Positions 22,052 through 35,756 of a DNA stretch of 64,000 bases are shown here, piece after piece. The stretch is taken from positions 434,001 through 498,000 of the forward strand of contig JALMLS010000322.1 of the NCBI GenBank assembly GCA_038496445.1, given 5' to 3'. The notes beneath the pieces are model-generated. The model ran no database searches, was not told the DNA's origin, and saw only the letters and a program-made list of their open reading frames with translations. The first letter of the stretch is position 1. The number at the start of each line of letters is the position of its first letter. The DNA is from Trichosphaerium sp. ATCC 40318 (Eukaryota > Discosea > Flabellinia > Trichosidae). The position numbers and the translations under genes were made by a program.

Positions 22052-25000
22052 ATGGCGAATAGGAAGCGTCCTTTCGCTGTTCACGACGACACCGCCGAAC
22101 GGCCTAACAAAGTAGCGCGAACCGGTGATCAGGTACACACAGCGCGCATTAGCCACTATTAACGTATTTCAGTCTTCTGTTCGTTCTAGCACCCGCCTTC
22201 AAATTAAGAGGCACAACCCACCTGTCGCTCAATTACGCGAGGCTGCTGTCAGTCAGCTCCAAGATAGTCTGTGCAATAAACTTGTCAAACATGAAGAGGC
22301 TGTCAGAGAACTTGCTTTTTTAAAGGTACCAACAGCACAAATAGCGCAAAGGAGCTCATATTTTGCAGGGTGGCGGCCAATTACAAGATTATAAGATGAA
22401 TGACCCCAAGCTGAATGCCTCCGTGTCGCAATACCATGCTGCACATTCTCTACGCCCAACGCGTGGTGGCGCAGCGTCAGAACCGGTTAAAGTTGCTTCT
22501 TCATTTGCGGCATCAGCCCGCACCACAAACGCAGTGCCTATGGCAGCTGCACGTCAAACCGTACGCAATTAGCGTATTTTTATACGTTAAATTTACTTTC
22601 TACATTAGGCGCCGATGGCAGCTTCTGTACCCATCACAAACATTCCACCAGAGTTTCCAGTGGCTGTTGCCACTCCTATGGCACAATCTGAACTAGATCC
22701 ATTAGTAGCGCAAAGTGCTGTACCTTCCGTGAGCGCTCTGCCAATGTCTCCTGCTCATTTGTCCGCACAACAACGTTCCAGCCAACGTGCACAGCGTATG
22801 GAGGCACGTAATGCTCGCGCTCCGCCACCTGTGGTAGTACAGCGGCCTACCAAAACTACTGTTGTGCTCAAAAAGGAGCCTATTGTGGCTCCCAGAACAG
22901 AGAAAAAACCACTTGTACCAGTACGTTAAATTTACATTTTTTATTTCCATTACAATGACGCTTATACTCTTTAGCCTCCACGTCCAACGAGCTTCGTGCA
23001 ACCAGCCGCTAAAGCGCCAAATTTTTATAGACCTTTTGTCGAAACACAACTACATGAGATCAAAGGCAAGTGGAACGATGTACCAGATCCATGCGCTATT
23101 CCAGGCGTTGTAGAGAAAGCTAAAAAAGTAAGTATCAAATAATTGTTTTAAAAACGAGTAGTTTACTAAAACGTTTCAACATAGGATGCTGCTATTAAAA
23201 ATCGGGTTGAACAGCTCATTAGTCAAGGACTTTGGTCCTCTCGTGCGCCTTCAAAATGCCCTGAGCCTGTGCGTGTTGATGTGCATTGGGATAAGCTACT
23301 CAAAGGTACAGTACTGGCGTGATACTTTTTGTACTAATGCATGTATGTAGAGATGAAATTAGTTGCTGAGGATTTCAAAGGAGAGCGTGTCTATAAGAGA
23401 CATAGACAACAAGAACTAAGTAAGTCTATCTACCGACGTTTTAGAATACGAGAAAGAGATCGCATACGTAAAACGAAGGAGAAGCAAACATTGATGAAGC
23501 GAAGGTAAAGGAGAACATCTCATTTGGTTTTTTTTTTGTCAAAAAATGTTTTGACTTGCAAGGGACTGATACTAAACTATAATTCTAGGGCCAAGTGGAT
23601 ATCACAACGTGTCCGTGAGTTTTGGGGTGAAATTGAGAAGGTTGGCGAAAAGCGAATTATGCGTAATGTAAAGAGGAAGGAGGATGAAGCTAAAGTGAAG
23701 CATCTTGATTTTCTTGTTGATCAAACGTCTATTTATTCAAAGAACATCAAAAAAGACATGGAACAGCGTGGCATTGCGCCAAATGGTAAAGCTCCTCATA
23801 GTGATATGCGTACTAACTTACAATAGCGCCAAAAGAGCCTAAAGAGACTAAAGAGGCAAAAGAGGTTGCGGTTAAGAAAGAGGCAAAAGAGGTTGCAGTT
23901 AAGAAGGAACCAAGCGCTGCAGATGCCATGGATGTTGATGAACCTAAAGCAGCTGTAGCTGCGTCTACTGAAAATACTGCAGAGTTGGATAATTCTAAAA
24001 TTATGGCTGTTGCAAATGAAGCTAGACACTTCAAGCCTACTGGTAATAACTCTTTTTTTGGTTTTTCTTTTTTCGGGTAAAGGGGTTTTTTTCTAACTTT
24101 TGCTTTTCTAGCAAGCACTTTGTCTGAACAACAAGTTCAAACCAAGGTACCTGATTGTATGCAAGCAACGCTCAGAGAGTATCAAATTATTGGATTGGAT
24201 TGGTTGGTTACAATGCACAAGAAGAACTTGAATGGTACGATGTTCGTTTTCTGTTTTTTTTTTTTTGTTGAAATGAGTGAAACGTCGGCTTTACTCATAA
24301 ATCCAAAGGTATCCTTGCTGATGAGATGGGTCTCGGTAAAACAATCCAAACAATATCTTTATTAGCACATCTAGCTATTGAGGAAGGTATATGGGGACCA
24401 CACTTGATTGTAGTACCTACAAGCGTTCTTCTTAATTGGGATATGGAAATTAAAAAGTTTTGTCCTATATTCAAGATTCTAGCTTATTATGGGACTCCAA
24501 AGCAACGTAAAGAGAAGAGAAAAGGGTGGCAGAAAGAAGATGCCTTTCATGTATGTTTAACGTCTTATAAGCTTATTACACAAGATGCTACGTTGTTTAA
24601 ACGTAAAAAATGGCAGTACTTGATCTTAGATGAAGCACAACATATTAAGAACTTTAAATCACAACGATGGCAGCTATTGTTAAACTTCAACACACAACAT
24701 CGTCTTTTGTTAACAGGTACACTACGCGCTCGATAATTTTTTTTTCATGTTGAAAAAACCTCGTTCTTTTTGGCTTATTTTGATCTTTGTTATTAGGTAC
24801 ACCTCTACAAAATGATTTGACAGAACTTTGGTCGTTATTGCATTTCCTGATGAGGGATGTTTTTTCTTCTATTTCTGAGTTTAAAGACTGGTTCTCTAAT
24901 CCTGTTAATGGCATGATAGAGGTGCGCATGAGATCTTTCCTTTATGATGTCTAAAGACTATTTGATACTAGGGATCACGATCTTTTAATGCTGAGTTGAT

Positions 25001-28000
25001 TAATCGCTTACACAGTGTATTACGACCTTTTATTCTTCGTAGACTCAAGAGCGAGGTCGAAAAAACTTTACCACCAAAGATTGAGCATCAAATTCGTTGC
25101 AAGTTATCACGACGTCAGAGATATCTTTATGATGAATTTATGGCTAGTGCAACTACTCAGAACACATTATCGGTATACTTTCTTCTTTTCTTTTTTGTTT
25201 GTTGTCTAAGACACTCGTTGTAGGGTGGTGACTATCGTGGGATAGCAAATGTTTTGATGCAACTGAGAAAAGTCTGTAATCATCCCGATCTTTTCGAAGT
25301 TCGACCGATTGTTTCTCCTTTTGATTTCAGCGCTTTGGTGTATAACCCTCCATCTCTTGCTACAAAGTACAAATAGATAACTACAAACCAAACTAATGAA
25401 TTTATTTTCTAGAATTCTTGATAGAGATCCTGTTAATAGCTTAGATTTTGGATTATTTAATTTTGACTTGGTCTCCCTTGGTCGACTGCCTAAACATTCT
25501 TCTATGTGGAAATATATGGATGATGCTACGAATAGTTTAAAGGGTACTGGTAACCAGACAGTTATTAAACTTAAAATATCAGGAAGCGTAAGTGATCTTG
25601 TTATTGTTCAAAGTCTAATACATTTTTTGTTTTAGCAACCTAAAAAGTTTTCTTTGGCTTGGTTTGCTCAACAGAAAAGAGAACGTCTTAGCAAGACAAG
25701 TCGCTCTAATAAGGCTCATCTTGCATATGTTAATAGCGTTGTATCTAGACAACGTCCTGTTATTGGTAGTGACACAGTTCAAGCTGTGTCTATAGAGATG
25801 CAAGACTCTTGCTCTATTTTTGATAAGATTAGGTAACTTTTTTTCCCCCGTTTTGTTTTTATTTACCTCCAATACACTCTTACTTTGGCTTTTAGAAATG
25901 TTCATCGCGGTTTCGAGTATGCTACTGGATATGGTTCTCTTATAAATATAATAAAAACATTGAGACAGAGATCAGAGACAATGGATGAATACATTAAATT
26001 GTTCGTTTTGTTTAAAGGTGTACTATTACTTACCTGTTTATCAAGGTTTGCTTGTTATATACCAAGCGCGAGAGCGCCGCCAATACAATTACATGTATCT
26101 CATCCAAATCCGTCCACTGTACATAACATTAAACGGTATGTCAAGGAGTGCTTTCAATAGTAATTTTTTAACATTTTTTTGCAGGGCGAGATTTGACTTG
26201 GCCCAAAGTTTCAAACCAGCGGCTGATATTTTCCATACGAGCCACATTCGCTCTCAAGTTTATTTTCCCGATAAACGACTTGTACAATATGATTGCGGGA
26301 AGTTGCAGGAGCTAGCAAGCCTGCTAAGGTAGCTTACTTTTTTTTGCTTTTCTTCATCTTTCTTAAATGACTTAATTAACTTTTTCTTTTAAGGCGTCTC
26401 AAGAGAGGTGATCACAGATGCATTATTTTTACACAAATGTCCAAAATGTTGAACATTGTTGAGATTTTTCTTAATCTCCATGGTCATACTTACCTCCGTT
26501 TGGATGGTACTACCAACCCAGAGAAGAGACAAATGCTTGTTGAGAGATTTAACTCTGATAAGCGTATCTTTTTATTTATGTGCTCAACAAGAAGTGGTGG
26601 TGTCGGTATTAACCTTACTGGTGCTGATACTGTAATTTTCTATGATACAGATTGGAATCCTGCTATGGATGCTCAGGTACAACTCCACAAAACCTTTTTT
26701 TTTTTTTTTGTTTTTCTTTTAATTGTTAATTGTCGTTCCTAGGCTCAAGATCGTGCTCACCGTATTGGTCAGAAGAGACAAGTTCATATATACCGTCTTA
26801 TTAGCGAGAGAACAATTGAGGAGAATATTCTCAAGAAGGCTCGCAGGAAACAATTGCTTGATCGTCTTGTCATAAAGAAAGGTAATTTTACAAAGATGGA
26901 AGATAATAAGAAAGTCAGTATCAAAGAACTCGTCACCGAAAAGGCGTACGTAACATTTTTATGTGAATACTGGTTTGTACTTACATTATTTTTACAGTGA
27001 GGCAATGGATATCAAGTATGAAACTGTTGAACAAGCTGTGGCTGACCCAGTTGTACGAATCAAATTTTTTTGTTTTCTATTTTTCTTCCTTCAAGTTGTT
27101 TAATTAATTATTGTAATAGGATGATGACGAAGAAGCTTTCCAGAAGGCTTTACTTCTCGCTGAAGATGAGACTGACGCTAAAGGTTTGTTTCTTTTTGTA
27201 GGATTGTTTTCTGACTTGAGAATAGTTCGTGAGCAATTAGAGCGTGAGAAACACGAGGCTATGGAAGAGTTTGAAGAAGATGGTCATGATGGCTCTAAAG
27301 TTGAAGGTGTTATGTTGGAGGAATTAAAGGCTAAAGAAAGTGAAGTACTTAAGCCTCAATTGATCGAAGACCAGAACATTGCATCTGCACTTACTGCTGT
27401 GCATAGGTACGTTTCATACTTCATCTTCTACTTTTATAATGAGTCCTAATATAATATAGATATGCGTTGTACTTTGTGGAAGAAGTTAATCCTATCATTG
27501 ATCCAAACTTTGTAAAGCAACGTGAACAACAACTTGATACCCGTGAAAAGGATTGGGATATTGAAGCTCGAAAACGCTTGCATGCAGACGTTAAGAAGCG
27601 GTAAGATTACCTAATGGTTTTGTTTTGGTGATTGAGTGAGTCTAATATTGTTAACAGTGGTCTTGTTGTTGATGATGGCGAAGTACCTTCTCAGCTTACC
27701 TATGAATTGGGTGAAGATGGCAACGCTGGAGCCAAGAAACGTGCTGAAGGTACGCTTCTTATTCTTTTCTTCTTTTTCTTTTTTTTTTGTAAGCATGGAG
27801 ACAGTGTGCCGGTTATTGGCGTACAAGCACCGCGTTTGAAGGGAACTGGCACGAAAAAAAGTAACAAAAGTTTTTTTTCTTTTGGGAATTAGAAATTTAC
27901 ACTTTTGGGTTTTTATTTCTGCATAACTTTTTACTTTTCTTCCTGCTTTTCCATATTTTGGGTGTCACCTGTGGCTTCTTAGTATGGGATTTCAATGTCA

Positions 28001-31000
28001 TTGTTTGTGACTCTTTCCCAAATGTTGTGCGCCAGTTTCCCGGCAACCATTGCACTGTTCTCGGTTTTTTCTTTGCTTGCTTAATTAATCTATTTTATCA
28101 TCTTTTTTTATTGTTACTCGTATCACAACGCCCAACCAATTGTTTTCTATCTACAGCGAAAAGCAAGAAAAAACGTGCCAGTGCCAAACGGGGAACGAAA
28201 CGAAAAAGGCCTAGCCGTAATAAGTAGTCACACAAAAAACAAACCACAATGACATTGTATATCTGTAAACTAAGTTGTACACCATCCCAATATTACGCTT
28301 ATGGGTTTTTGCGCGGTGCTAGCTGTTCTCCAGTCGCTTTAATACATTTAAGCCAGAGCCTCTTTTGTATAGTTTTGCAATTGGACGGAAAGAAGAAAAG
28401 AGCAAATAATGGAATTTTCGTTTCTCGCTCTCCTCCTTCTGTTTACTGTTACTCTGTTGTTTATCGGATAATTTCCTTATTTTAATAATGTAGAACTTAC
28501 TGGTATGCCTGTGTATTGTATGCCAGCTTTCGATCAGGACGAGCTCTATAAGCCTCCTTGGCAAGGTACATAAGTTTAATACGTCAGAAATAGACAAGAA
28601 ATAACATTTGTGCAGACATTAGTTATTTCCCCAAGATGTTGGGTGTACCTTGGTATGACCCTTATGATATGCCCCTTATTGAGGAGAACTCAGCAGATCA
28701 AGAGACTGATGAAGATCCAAGTGAGGAAGAAGTATCACCACCTCCTGTCGTGGAAGAACAAAAAGAAACAAAAGGTTACAAGATGCTCTTTTGATTTGAC
28801 CGCTCTAACTGTAAGTATCATAGAGACACCGCCCAAACCTGTGAAACCAGTAAAACCAAAGAAAAAAAAGGCTGCTAACGGCACACGTAAAAAACGAAAG
28901 GTATGCTGTCGGTTGTTTTCCTCTTTTCGTTTTGACTATGAAAAACTAAGAAAGTTGTAGGAAACGGTTAAAGCTGCGCCAAAGAAAAAGCGGGCAGCAC
29001 CAAAGAAACGTACAGTTAGCAAGAAGGTTTCTAAGGTATTTCTAGTATTTTATTAAATCTAGACGTATTGACAAGCTTGTAGAAGGCCGAGAAAAAGGCA
29101 GTAAAAAAGAAAGTTGAAAAAAAGAAGGTTGAAAAAAAGCCAGAAAAGAAGGCAGAAAAGAAGGTTGATAAGAAGGTTGACAAGAAGATCGAGAAGAGGG
29201 CTGATAAAAAGAAGGTTGATAAGATCAAGAAAGCCGAAAAGAAACCTGCAAACAAACCTCAAAAGGTTGAAAAAAAGGCCGAAAAGAAGGTTGATAAGAA
29301 ACGTAAGCGGCAGCCGGACAAAACAGAGAATACTAGTCCGCCAAAAAAGCTCAGGTACAACCACTTTTTTTTTTAATTATATTGGCTGAAAATCGTTGGT
29401 TTTGGGAGTAGTAGTGATTGAGGTCATATTTTTGAAGGTTTGAGTGTCTTGAGGCGTTATTAGCGAAAAAGTCAACGTGTTTAAATCGTGAGTTCAGCTA
29501 AATTTTGGTTAAAATCTTTGTTGAATAGCGAACTCAGGCAACACAGCAACATGCCTAAAGCAACAGCGCCTTCTAAAAACAGGGCGGAACACCTAGCAGG
29601 TGTTGTAAAGCGCTTGAAGCGAGACCTTGAGTTTCGTAAAAGCATGCTCTTAAACAATGATAAAGAGTTTTTCTCCTTCCCTAAAGTATCTCTCAACCAT
29701 CCCATGCAGATTTTAAACAAAATGTTCGTGCAAATTAACACAAACGCCAACCCCTTTCATAAACACTACAAAAAATTGTTTTATACGCTCGCGAGGAAGT
29801 AAATAGCGTCAATCACTGATTTCCAAACTTTTAAACACCATCAACTTTTGAAACCAGAAACGACCGTCATTGGCTAATATACTATCATAGGATAAAAGTA
29901 ACCAACACTGCCGACGCGAAAGTATCTGATGACCCTACAATAAGAGGAATACCAGCTTGGACACCAGAGGAGGATAGAACAATAGTTGAGGTACGCAAAA
30001 ACAAAGAGGGACGAAGCTAAACGTTCTCGCGTTTTGATTCAAAAAATTTCTACGATAGCGTAGAAATCACAGCACCTCGTTTTTTTGAGTGGTTTGGCGT
30101 GCGTTCTACTCACATATTTTTTTTGTAGTCTGTAAAACGTTATGGCAAAAACTTCGCGCTGATAACAGATATTGTCAATCTCCTTTCTCCTTGGTATGCA
30201 AGGAGTGTATCACATGTAATGAATAGATGGAATTGGGTATTAGAACCAAGGTTATTGGGTAGACCAACACGAGACAAGTACGAATTTCTATAAAACTCCA
30301 AAAAAAAAACTGTCGAGTTGTTTTCTTGGTTGTTCTCAGTTTTACTGATTTTTTTCTTTTTCAATAGGTCAAAGACTTACACGCCAAATACCAAACCTTT
30401 GGTTGCTATTGTAAAAAAGTATAAAGAATGTACGTGTTTTGTGTTTTTGTAGAGTCCACACGTTAGAAATTCGAAGGCTTATTTACTATTTAGCTTCTCC
30501 TTCCTTTGATAAGATACCACAATCCCGTGATAGAGTTTCAGCTGGTTCTACACTCATAGAGGCTCAGAAACGCGTAAGTTCTTTTTGTTTATAATTACGC
30601 TGGGACTTTTATTGACTTTTGTTGTTTTTAACAGGCGAATATACCTATTGTACCAGAGCATTCTATGCAAGCTATATCACCTCCACGACGAAATGTTGTC
30701 AGTGCTATACACCCTATCAATCCAAACATTATGATTAAACGCCAAAGACGCAGTGCCCGATTACAGAATAAGGCAAAAGCTCAAGCTGCTGCTATTGGTG
30801 ATGTAAAGATTAATGGCATGCTCACACGTCCAAATATGGGCATGCGTGGCAACAGGCTCTCACCAAACGCACAAAACCAAGCATCAGCTGCTTCAGCACG
30901 TACTATGCCATCGGTACGTACTACATTACATTTTTGTTGCGTGGAGGGTGTACTAATGATTTAATGATAGGTTGCTTCGAAAGGTTTTGCAATGCCATCC

Positions 31001-32039
31001 CGTACACAAACCGCAAGACGTACGATGACCTATTTATTCTCAGGATTTTTTTTCTCCTAACTTTTGTCATTAGCAGTCCAAGGAAGACCAGGATTTGGTG
31101 GAAATCAACGTCACATGGTGACACGTGGTAATGCTGCCGCTGCAATGACTCGTGGAATGAACAACACTAATATGCACGGCACAAGAAGCGCATCTGCAGC
31201 ACGTGCTGGTATAACAAACATGGGTCGTCCAGTGAACTCTGCAGCATCAGCAAATGCGGGTGTACCATCTATGACCACAAGAACAGCAAGTCTACACCGT
31301 GGTATGCCACCTAGCACAGCTGCCAACCCATCAACACCTCATGGTGTTGTCTTGACCCGAGGCAATGCACAGAATCCTGGTTTGGGTGGACAACCGCGTA
31401 TGCGTGGTACAATGGGTGGTATGACCGGTATCAAGGTGCAACCAGCTGTTCCAGTAACAGGAACAAGAGCTAGAGGCGTTATGAACAACTCAGCCCCAAT
31501 ACAACGTCGTGGAAATCCACACGCTACACAACAACGTGCACTTTCTCCTCGTGGTATGCAACTCTCTCCAATGGCTGTTGCGTCACCTGTATCACCTCTT
31601 GGTTATCCTACATCACCACGGAACGTGCCTTCACCTCATGGCATGCAGATGTCCCCTCGTGGTGCACCTTCCCCAGGATTCTCTCCAAATGTAAGCAGTT
31701 GTTTTTTTTGTTTTCTACTTTTTTGAAAATTGTTTGCTTCCTTTACACTTGAACGAAGGCTTATACTGTACATAGCATCAACATCCACACATGACACGGA
31801 ATACAACGAACCGTATGGGCGTTCGTCAATCTCCTGGCGTGGACCCTAATGGCGGTAACTCTTGGACTGTTCGCACTGCTCCAGCAGGTGCTAACACACG
31901 AGGCTCTATGCCTGTCACAATGCCTGTTGGTCATATGAATACAAACATGCATGGCGTTCAGCCAATGGATATTGATCCGAATACAAATGGTGTTGGACGG
32001 AGAAATGATGGCGCTCAAGGTTTCCCAGATAGGTTTTGA
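22052..32039 (+). CDS. EP400/Domino/PIE1-type SWR1-class chromatin-remodelling ATPase
   Basis: One gene of more than 25 short-intron exons, roughly 2,300-2,600 residues. ATG 22052 ([20 protein letters not shown]) starts a disordered region. An HSA domain lies at about 23260-23720 ([20 protein letters not shown]). The SNF2 ATPase starts near 24150 ([13 protein letters not shown]) with Walker [11 protein letters not shown] at 24320, Walker [10 protein letters not shown] at 24630 and [17 protein letters not shown] long insertion (25200-26400), typical of the SWR1/INO80 class, splits it from the helicase C part ([29 protein letters not shown], then [10 protein letters not shown]). After the acidic tail come [15 protein letters not shown] at 28505 (compare the CPPTPPQDD box of Domino/PIE1), a lysine-rich stretch (29090-29330) and a SANT domain ([11 protein letters not shown] at 29960). 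A Met/Pro/Arg-rich tail follows. The likely role is exchange of H2A.Z into nucleosomes and gene control in the nucleus. Splice phase across the in-frame stops at 28227 and 29802 fits introns, so I keep one gene. Confidence 0.85.
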
Positions 32040-32960
32040 TAAACTGGACAACAATAACAAAAAATAAGCCAAAAAACGCGTGACCAGGTCCACCACCTGT
32101 CTTTTTTCGTTCGCGTAATAGGCGTTACCTTCTTTGGTTTTAATTTCGCCAAAGAAGCCGAATATGGGTCAGATATCTTTCCCTTCCCTTTAAGACTTTG
32201 TGGAAACTCTTAGTGTATCTCTTCTCTGCTCCTCCTCTTCACCTGGTATTCATTTCCTTCATTTTATATTATTGCGTTCTCATGTACATATTTTTTCAAA
32301 AAAGAAAGGAGACAACACAAAAGAAGTTATACACATTTAACAACAATGTCACACAACACAAAAAAATTCCGTGTAACTTTACATAACTGTAGAAAATGTA
32401 AATATTTCCTTGTAATTAATTAAAACAAATTATTATCATTCCTTGTTGTTATGGTTTGTTTCTTTTGAAGTACATTTTTGATAACCGGCTATCAAGCAAA
32501 TCCCGTTTTTCAAAATGCTGTAATAGTACCTGTAGAAGTTCATTGTAGTTGTTCCTCATAGGTTTACGAGCGTAAACTGCCTGGTCTACAAATGTAGAAA
32601 ATAGATGCTACAAAATGAGACCGTTAAGTGAAACTTAACTTTTTTATCAAGCAATGAACAGTTTTGTAGGGTAAACACGAAGACAATATTTTTTCCCTTT
32701 AAATCACCACCCACATACCCAAAAAAGGGAGAAAAGGTGTTTTTTGCAACAACAAAGTAAAAAAAATGACAACCCATACCAATTTAAATAAAGTGATAAA
32801 TCACGTGTTGAACCAACATTGCAAGAATAAAGATAATCACCAAGGACACTGAGAGTTGTGTAAGCGTTCGCTGTAGTTTAAATGTTAAACTTGAAGAAGC
32901 TTATCAATTTTACTTTCATGAGATTTTCTGGTTTTTTCCTCAATATTGGTGTAAAAGTTC
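32040..32960. other. Intergenic, 3' end of remodeller and F-box gene promoter
   Basis: About 920 bases, strongly T-rich just after the stop, with poly-A-signal-like sequence (TTAATTAAAACAAA near 32415). A CACGTG is at about 32803. No gene was recognised. Confidence 0.45.
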
Positions 32961-33979
32961 ATGGCGTCTCTTCTTTGCGACTTGCCTACTGAACTTCTTT
33001 TGTACATCATAGAGTCTATTAAAGAGGATTTAGATCTAAAATCACTGTCATCGCTACGTCTAGTCTCTAATACGTTAAAAGTGGCTACCGAAGGTAACGT
33101 TTGTTTGTTTGTAACTAATATCATACGAAAACCGTTGTTTATTTCCAAACAGATGTTTGGGCGATACCCAAGGATATAAACTATCTCCCTACCTATTTAA
33201 ATTTACTCGAGAACGCCAAGAAATGGATACAATTGGATAATAAAAAAATACATAGTGGGCTTTCTGAAATTGAAACACTTCTGGACGACAGCTATGGCAT
33301 GGGTGGTACGCATAGTAACTGCTATTCAGCATCCATATTTGATCAAGCGGACAGTTACCCGTCTTCTCTAAAACGTGCTTTAATGGACCGTTTAAGATAA
33401 AGAAAATAACAGACTTGATTGAACCAGCGTATTGTTACATGTGAAATTATTGACATTGCTTTTTTCTTCTGTAGAGGCTGAGCTTGTTTGTTTTCAATTG
33501 CCTGAATCTCTTGTTAAAGATAATGAAGAGTATAAGTGTTACTACGAATCAAAAGTAGCTATTTTCAAAGGAACAAAAGAGTATGAAGAAGACCTGGTTG
33601 AACATCTTGGTTGGGGTACGAGCAAGAACAAAAGACTTAATTTTTTTTCCTTCTGCCAGCTACATTAACAAAATCTATTTTTAGACAACATAGTGGACAA
33701 GGATGACCTGGAAAAGTTAAAGTCCAGAGTATCAGAAGATATTCAAAAAACGTGGGGTGTGTTCGAGAGAATCTCTGTTCTATTTCGCTTGACACACGCG
33801 ACACAACTTTGTCTTTTTTATTTTGTACTTATAAAACAATAGGAAAAAACAACTTTTTCAGTCTGAGTGCTGAAGACTTTATCGGTCTTGAAGAACATGA
33901 TGGAAATTTTAAACAATTTTTTATGGCATATAAAAAGGAAAAGGTGTACGTATTCATGCTGGTTGGTACCACAGATTAG
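32961..33979 (+). CDS. F-box protein
   Basis: ATG 32961 gives MASLLCDLPTELLLYIIESI and LKSLSSLRLVSNTLK, a well-formed F-box (LP-x-E-L-L-x-x-I, then L-x-x-L-x-x-L-R-L-V-S). It would bind SKP1 and recruit substrates to an SCF ubiquitin ligase. Later exons read DVWAIPKDINYLPTYLNLLE, WIQLDNKKIHSG, then EAELVCFQLPESLV and TKEYEEDLVEHLGW, and NNFFSLSAEDFIGLEEHDGN. Donors include GTAACG and GTACGA. The last exon ends with stop at 33979. A GTACGT donor near 33945 could instead lead to a further exon ending at 34115. No WD40, LRR or Kelch repeats are visible, so the substrate-binding part is unclassified. Confidence 0.72.
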
Positions 33980-35756
33980 CTTCAGAGAAAACAAACAATA
34001 TGTACTAATAGTTACTATACATCAACCACTATTGAATATCATTCATAATGTTTCCTTCCAATATGTTCCTACTGTACGTTGTTGTACTATTCTCTACAAC
34101 ATCTTGGCTGAGTAATTATTATCGCAACTGTCTTGCAATAACGTTAAAGTTGCGGAAGCTGTAAGGTACTCCATGAGATATGTTTTGAAAGGCGTCTGCA
34201 ATAGAACTCAGATTAAAAACCAAGAAACACGTGTAAAGTATTATTTTTAGACAATGATTGTTTATTGCTCAAATACTTCATTTACGCATATAAATCGCCA
34301 TATAATGTAGTTTAAGCAGTTTTTATTGCTTTTATCCCTTTTTATACGAGTGCCACATTTTGTGGCATTTAAATGGTACAGCACACCTTAGCACTACTGT
34401 TTACATCCGCCTAGTACAAAACTAGCTCGTAGAATAGATTGCATAAACTTAACATTTCCTTTGACTGGTGTTTTTGAAAAGCAGTGGCTAAGTACTAACC
34501 TGGTTTTGATTCCAGAATTTTTTTGATAAGTTGCTTACAAGGCAAGTGTTGCAAAATAAGCTGTTGAGGCACTTGGTATTTCTTATTTGAAACAAAACAC
34601 TAATAACAAATAAACAAGCAAGTTCATTAATTTTTGTATTGAGCTGTAAACGGATTTAACCATAGAGTCCATCTCATTATGTCTCAAGCTTGAATGAGAC
34701 ATACATTTATACAACATTGTTTGGTTCATCAAGCAGATGGTGATAACTTGACAGTAGATGAGCTCTGACCTTTAGTATTGTTTGTATACACTTCATTCTG
34801 GGTCCATTAAGGGTGGGCACTCATTTAACTCCGTTCTACCTGACGCTTATGTTTTTAGGCATACGGTATGATTGGGGTTTTCTTACTGTTTGTTAGTGCT
34901 GGCAAAATAGCCTAATACTCTTAATTGGTAATAAAGCAGAGGCAATGAGTGAAGCTCAAAAAGCAATAAAAGCTGTTAGCAAGAAAGCCACTGTTACAGA
35001 AACCTTTCGCGAAAAGTTGTACCTTGCGATCTCTCTATCTTGCTCTAGAGCCCGCTTATCGCTCTTTAGATTCATGCGCTCTTGTTGATCTACAATAACA
35101 GATTGGAGGAGCGAATACGGCTTGCTCAGGTTCGATCCCCTGGATCATGTAGCCAGAGACCCTTTCGATTTATTAGAGTTAATCTTTGTACATATTGTGC
35201 ATTACAACCAAAGTACCCAAATAAACTGTGAACATGATAGTTTTCACTAGTTTCACTAGTTTCTGTGACAGCCGCTTGTGTAAGGTCTTTTCTTCAGTCA
35301 AAACTCTTGAAAGCGCTGTAGCAAAAGGAAACTTATCATATTTTGCTTAATTTATCTATTTTGATAAATTATTTATCAAGGCTACTTTGGTTGAACCGCA
35401 CAATATGTACAACAAATTACATAAATCAATTGAGGCAATCAATCAACACAATGCCGTTGTATAGGACTGCTACTTGTTGGTGTTGTTTTACGATTCTACT
35501 GTACTTTCACAACTACCTCTCACTTATCAAACGCTAGCAAAATAACTTATTTATACTGTTTTAAGTTACAATTGTAACTACTATTTTTCTTTTTATTGCA
35601 GTAATACTACAGCATATTGAACAGGATAAAAGTATTGAAAAGTATTTATAGATTGAACATGCTCAAGAGTAATGACAGGAGGCTACAATACCAGAAAAAA
35701 AAAGTACTAAACAGTTTTTTACCGAAAAACAAACCAACCGAAAAGTCCTTTATTTT
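33980..35756. other. Long intergenic region
   Basis: About 1.8 kb between a plus-strand and a minus-strand gene. It is AT-rich with only short frames. The stretch 35601-35700 is a diverged duplicate of 41731-41826, the 3' flank of two secreted-family genes. Nothing else is supported. Confidence 0.45.

Noticed and set aside
29031-29389. Leu/Phe-rich and Arg-rich ORFs around 29.1-29.4 kb
   Set aside because: They are off-frame or reverse readings of the lysine-rich segment of the remodeller gene.
29488-29802. Separate small gene between the SNF2 and SANT parts
   Set aside because: Its last codon splices in phase (AGG AA|G) into the exon before the SANT domain, so it fits better as an exon of the remodeller gene.
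34945-35088. ORF MSEAQKAIKAVSKKATVTET
   Set aside because: About 48 codons, no domain, no splice context and isolated in a long AT-rich gap.
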